From contig USHR01000019.1 in assembly GCA_900554495.1 (NCBI GenBank), forward strand, positions 1 through 16,312: DNA of 16,312 nucleotides. The letters are read 5' to 3'. Source of the stretch: an uncultured Collinsella sp. (GTDB lineage Bacteria > Actinomycetota > Coriobacteriia > Coriobacteriales > Coriobacteriaceae). The position numbers and the translations under genes were made by a program. Positions 13,671-16,312 of this stretch are shown in pieces. The stretch's first letter is position 1, and every line of letters starts with the position of its first letter. Under the pieces are notes generated by a model. That model was given only the letters and a program-made list of their open reading frames with translations, was not told the origin of the DNA and ran no database searches.

Positions 13671-14501
13671 TTTTTTGGAGATGATCCGGTTGAGATGGAT
13701 CATCAGATAGAGTTCCTCCTCCTCGGAGAGCGTGGCGTCCCACGTTTCACGACAATAGGAACCGATATGCTTCACGCACTCTGCCAACTGCGGAAACTCC
13801 TCACGAAAGTTCTTGTACATCTGCATGTTGGCGCTGTTCAGCGACTCGCCGGCTTGAATGCGCTTGAACAGGTACCGCAGATGCGTGGCGAAGCGGGTGA
13901 AATCAAAGGAATCGCGGTCGACAATAATGCGGAAATCGCTTTCGAGAATCTCGATAACGTCCTCGAGCATATCGTCGAACTGCTTTGCGGGCTCGGCCGT
14001 GGCTTTGACGGCTTCAACAACCCGTGCGTTCACGAGATTCATCGCAATACTGGCAATCTCATCCTTGGGAAGCCGCTCTCCGAGCTTCTTCTCGAGTCGC
14101 ATGACGATAAACTGGGCAGCCTTGTATTCCTTCGGATACGTCTCCCGCACTTCATAGGCAAGAGGCATCGCGATGCGGACCCCCTTTTGGGCTCGCGCAA
14201 CGGCAAACGACAGGTGATCAGCCATGAACAGCGTCGCATTGGTCGAGAGGTCGTAGGGCAGTTCGTTGGCAACGATGTCCATAACTTTCGCCGCAAACAT
14301 CACGATATCCGAGGGAAGATCCCTCATGACATCTTGTCCTTTAGGATCAATGTCGTAAAACGTATGCTCGATTTTAGAAAGAGGGAGCTCTCGAGGAAAA
14401 TCTCCGCCGAAACCGACGCCCCTGCCCATGGCGATGACATCTCGCCCCTGTCCGTCACGGCAAAGAACCGCGTTGTTGTTAAGCTTTTTAATTGCAAGCA
14501 T
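13662..14501 (-). CDS. BglG/LicT-family transcriptional antiterminator
   Basis: A 279-residue RNA-binding antiterminator. The N-terminal CAT domain (1-55: MLAIKKLNNNAVLCRDGQGR, then VIAMGRGVGFG) binds RAT RNA as a dimer. Two PTS regulation domains follow. PRD1 (about 65-170) carries His96 in DHLSFAVARAQKG, but the second conserved histidine is Asn155 (IAMNLVNAR). PRD2 (about 171-279) keeps His207 in THLRYLFKRI and His269 in MIHLNRI. Phosphorylation by the PTS normally sets activity: inhibitory by EII without substrate, stimulatory by HPr. Start ATG 14501 follows AAAGGAGG by five bases. First gene of the beta-glucoside operon, with a RAT and terminator in its own leader, so it controls itself. 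Confidence 0.93.
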   Translation of the reverse strand: MLAIKKLNNNAVLCRDGQGRDVIAMGRGVGFGGDFPRELPLSKIEHTFYDIDPKGQDVMRDLPSDIVMFAAKVMDIVANELPYDLSTNATLFMADHLSFAVARAQKGVRIAMPLAYEVRETYPKEYKAAQFIVMRLEKKLGERLPKDEIASIAMNLVNARVVEAVKATAEPAKQFDDMLEDVIEILESDFRIIVDRDSFDFTRFATHLRYLFKRIQAGESLNSANMQMYKNFREEFPQLAECVKHIGSYCRETWDATLSEEEELYLMIHLNRIISKKGL

Positions 14502-14530
14502 GGTGAACCTCCTTTCAAGAACACTCACAG

Positions 14531-14575
14531 AAAAAGGCATGATAGCCAATAGCAGTGCTATTGCGGTCATGCCTT
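14531..14575 (-). terminator. Leader terminator of the beta-glucoside operon (attenuator)
   Basis: On the minus strand AAGGCATGA (14575-14567) pairs with TCATGCCTT (14542-14534); an inner stem CAATAGCA/TGCTATTG is stacked on it, and TTTTTC follows. This intrinsic terminator would stop transcription 30 bp before the antiterminator gene unless the RAT is held open by the antiterminator protein. Confidence 0.9.
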
Positions 14576-14587
14576 ACGTAACAATCC
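14565..14587 (-). promoter_or_regulatory. Second, shortened RAT element overlapping the terminator
   Basis: Minus strand GGATTGTTA, then C-GTAA-G, then GCATGACC (14587-14565). The outer halves match the other RATs, but the four-pair apical stem is reduced to one C-G pair closed by a GTAA (GNRA-type) loop. Its 3' half is the 5' arm of the terminator, as expected for mutually exclusive folding. Confidence 0.6.
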
Positions 14588-14604
14588 GTGTTGTATTGCT
14601 CTTG

Positions 14605-14633
14605 GGCATGCCTCCACACAGGAGTAACAATCC
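14605..14633 (-). promoter_or_regulatory. RAT (ribonucleic antiterminator) element
   Basis: A 29-nt element on the minus strand: GGATTGTTA, stem CTCC, loop TGTGT, stem GGAG, then GCATGCC. Length, 5' half and stem plan agree with the known BglG/LicT/SacY RAT (GGATTGTTACTGC followed by GCAGGCAAAACC). It starts about eight bases after the predicted transcription start, so it is the first structure made in the leader RNA. Confidence 0.85.
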
Positions 14634-14647
14634 AAGATGCAGAATGC

Positions 14648-14653
14648 ATTATA
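14648..14653 (-). promoter_or_regulatory. -10 box of the beta-glucoside operon promoter
   Basis: Consensus TATAAT on the minus strand at 14653-14648, placing transcription start near 14641, just before the RAT. The expected -35 region is GC-rich and has no match to TTGACA, so the promoter may need an activator or be weak. Confidence 0.6.
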
Positions 14654-14681
14654 GCGCTCTCCCCGCCCCGGGGACCATCGG

Positions 14682-14712
14682 GCTGGCGAACGGTAGATGT
14701 CGGCCCGCCAGC
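14682..14712 (-). terminator. Hairpin downstream of the nucleoside hydrolase gene
   Basis: Arms GCTGGCG (14682-14688) and CGCCAGC (14706-14712) with a 17-nt loop, 38 bp past the nucleoside hydrolase stop. No T-run follows; it may assist Rho or simply separate the two operons. Confidence 0.3.
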
Positions 14713-14750
14713 GGCCACATCGAGCAGATGGGCGTGCTTCGATCCCGAGC

Positions 14751-15725
14751 CTAGCCTAGGATGCGGGCCATGCGCGCCTTGAACTCGGGCAGAAAGCGCG
14801 GGGCGTCCACGGTGAGTGCCACAAGCGCGCTCTTGTCGGGGTCGGACAGGCGATGCTCGTCGCAGATAGTGCGGCCGCGATACTCGCCGAGCAGGTCGAC
14901 GCGCAAGTTGCAACCAAGTGCGCCCACGAGCGTGGGATCAATCGCCACGGCAACGGCAAGCGGATCGTGCAGCGCACAACCACCCAGGTAAGGGGCGTTC
15001 ATCTCGTACGAGCCAATGTAGTGCTCGACCATACTCGCAAATGCGCAGCCCGCCATGGTGCCCGAGCCCGTCCAACCGGCAATGTCGCGGCGCGTCAGCA
15101 CCACGCGATGCGTCACGTCAAGACCAACCATGGTGAGTTTGCGGCCCGAGCGCAGCACGGCGTCAGCGGCCTCGGGGTCGCTCGCCATGTTGGCCTCGGC
15201 ACCCGCACTCACGTTACCGGGCACGGTCAGGGCACCGCCCATCACCACCACGCGACCGATAGACATCATCGCCGCCGCATCGCGCTCCAGGGCAAGCGCC
15301 AAGTTGGAAAGCGGACCGGTTGCCACGTAGACCAGGTCGGGGCCATAGGTGCGCGCGGCATCGATCAGGTAATCGACCGCCGCGTTGCCTTCGGCCGTCG
15401 TCGCGCCCACCGGCTCGTACGGCGAGGCGGGCACGCTTGCGCCACCAATGCCATTCTTGCCGTGGATGAGCGTGGTGGACGCCGGCGGCGTATAGGGCTC
15501 GGTCGCCTTTATGGGACGATCGGCGCCCAGGTACACCGGCACCTCGGGGCGACCCAACAGGTCGAGCACCGCCAGGCAGTTATGCGCCGACTGGTCGACG
15601 CGCACGTTGCCAAAGCACGTGGTAATACCGACGAGCTCCACCTCGGGGCTCGCGATTGCATAGGCGAGCGCCATCGCGTCGTCCACACCCATATCCAGAT
15701 CAAGGATCAGCTTCTTGATTGCCAT
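14751..15725 (-). CDS. Inosine/uridine-preferring nucleoside hydrolase
   Basis: A 324-residue nucleoside N-ribohydrolase splitting nucleosides into base and ribose in the cytoplasm. The calcium-binding aspartate cluster is DLDMGVDDAMAL at 9-20 (Asp11, Asp15, Asp16). HGKNGIGG is at 88-95. VMGGALTVPGN then AEAN at 161-179 matches the ribose-binding segment (Asn171, Glu177). The catalytic His253/Asp254 pair is in CALHDPLAV. Length is standard for IunH/RihA-B-C. Start ATG 15725 has GGAG inside the end of the upstream kinase gene, four bases away from its stop. Pairing with a ribokinase-like gene supports a nucleoside-to-ribose-5-phosphate route. Specificity for purine or pyrimidine nucleosides cannot be decided. 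Confidence 0.92.
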   Translation of the reverse strand: MAIKKLILDLDMGVDDAMALAYAIASPEVELVGITTCFGNVRVDQSAHNCLAVLDLLGRPEVPVYLGADRPIKATEPYTPPASTTLIHGKNGIGGASVPASPYEPVGATTAEGNAAVDYLIDAARTYGPDLVYVATGPLSNLALALERDAAAMMSIGRVVVMGGALTVPGNVSAGAEANMASDPEAADAVLRSGRKLTMVGLDVTHRVVLTRRDIAGWTGSGTMAGCAFASMVEHYIGSYEMNAPYLGGCALHDPLAVAVAIDPTLVGALGCNLRVDLLGEYRGRTICDEHRLSDPDKSALVALTVDAPRFLPEFKARMARILG

Positions 15726-15729
15726 TGTT

Positions 15730-16263
15730 CTACTCCGCTTCTCCGTCTATTACTAAATCGTCTAAACCAAACACGCGCTCAACTTCGGCGCGCGTGGGAA
15801 TCGACTGTTGCGCGCCCAAACGCGACACCGTTACCGCCGAGGCACGAGCACCTGCGGCCATGCACCCAAAGAGCGGAAGGCCCTCCAGGCGGGCAGCCGC
15901 AAGCGCGCCGATAAACGTATCGCCCGCGGCTGTCGTATCGACCACCTCGTTCGAAAGCGCCGGCATGCGCAACAGCTCGCCGCTATCGCCAAGCGTAACC
16001 GACCCGGCTCCGCCTAACGTAATGACCGCGGCTCCGACACCCTTGGCGAGCAGGGCATTGAGCGCCGCGACGCAGCTCGCATCATCCGCGGGCAAGATGC
16101 CCGTCAGCACCTGGCACTCAGTCTCGTTGGGACAAACCAGGTCGACCGCAGGCCAGGCCTCCGCAGGCAACTCGCAGGCAGGCGCCGGATTAAAGACCGT
16201 ATAGAACCCGAGCTCGTGAGCGCAAACAAGCGCCTCGGCCGTCGCCGCAAGGTCACATTCGCC
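15730..16263 (-). CDS. PfkB/ribokinase-family sugar kinase, 5' end missing
   Basis: The C-terminal 177 residues of a ribokinase-type kinase, which would phosphorylate ribose released by the hydrolase downstream. FNPAPACELP is the typical NPAP motif. VCPNETECQVLTG follows it. VITLGGAGSVTLG precedes the catalytic block VVDTTAAGDTFIGALAAARL, where the Asp of AGDTF is the catalytic base and the anion hole is the preceding AAG. A full family member has about 300 residues, so about 40 percent is lost at the contig end. The apparent start MSASLVGSEMCIRDR is adapter-derived and must not be annotated; genuine coding begins with the codon at 16263. It overlaps in function and is spaced four bases from the nucleoside hydrolase. 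Confidence 0.9.
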   Translation of the reverse strand, partial: GECDLAATAEALVCAHELGFYTVFNPAPACELPAEAWPAVDLVCPNETECQVLTGILPADDASCVAALNALLAKGVGAAVITLGGAGSVTLGDSGELLRMPALSNEVVDTTAAGDTFIGALAAARLEGLPLFGCMAAGARASAVTVSRLGAQQSIPTRAEVERVFGLDDLVIDGEAE

Positions 16264-16264
16264 C

Positions 16265-16312
16265 CTGTCTCTTATACACATCTCCGAGCCCACGAGACTA
16301 GCGCTCATCTCG
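16265..16312. other. Illumina Nextera adapter contamination
   Basis: From 16265 the sequence is CTGTCTCTTATACACATCT, the Nextera mosaic end, then CCGAGCCCACGAGAC, the read-2 adapter, then TAGCGCTC, an i7-type index, then ATCTCG, the start of the P7 primer. This is read-through adapter left in the assembly. Confidence 0.98.

Noticed and set aside
16264..16308. ATG start of the ribokinase at 16308
   Set aside because: The first 15 codons derive from Nextera adapter sequence, with codon 15 chimeric at the junction.
1..16312. CRISPR array, tRNA or rRNA genes
   Set aside because: I saw no regularly spaced direct repeats and no cloverleaf or rRNA-like segments on either strand by eye.

Overview
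The window reads as a contig end from a GC-rich gut actinobacterium of the Coriobacteriia, most likely Collinsella-like. This assignment rests on codon use, protein flavour and a palindromic repeat type I associate with that group; it is inference, not proof. Every gene I accept lies on the minus strand, so the right end of the window is upstream.

Left third (1-4405), accessory DNA. Positions 1-423 hold no gene but carry inverted and direct repeats. At 424-2212 is an AT-richer two-gene module: an AAA/ABC-type ATPase (COG1106/AbiLi/RloA-like) translationally coupled to a small RloB/TOPRIM-like protein. It looks like an anti-phage or abortive-infection pair and sits behind a palindromic promoter. 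Positions 2265-2838 are debris: an N-terminal scrap of an IS256-type transposase and the 3' end of an unknown gene cut off by the next element. Positions 2839-4375 are a complete IS1595-family insertion sequence with perfect 25-bp inverted repeats. It carries a transposase and a passenger RelB/DinJ-type antitoxin without a toxin.

Middle (4406-10524), a sugar pathway. A LacI-family regulator with its own terminator stands upstream of an operon: fucose/arabinose-isomerase-like protein, two half-transketolases (N- and C-terminal subunits), then a GlpK-clade FGGY kinase whose glycerol pocket is changed. Isomerase, kinase and split transketolase form a complete route from an aldopentose to central metabolism; a D-apiose-type pathway is the leading hypothesis. 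A 14-bp operator core is shared by the regulator and operon promoters.

Right part (10578-14653), a beta-glucoside operon: BglG/LicT antiterminator, PTS EIIBC (no EIIA domain) and GH1 6-phospho-beta-glucosidase. The leader has a -10 box, a clear RAT RNA element, a second shortened RAT overlapping an intrinsic terminator, and the terminator. A third RAT lies over the antiterminator stop codon and competes with a hairpin that would hide the PTS ribosome binding site.

Far right (14751-16264), nucleoside salvage: a nucleoside hydrolase preceded by a PfkB/ribokinase-type kinase, truncated by the contig end. The last 48 bases (16265-16312) are untrimmed Illumina Nextera adapter, not genome.
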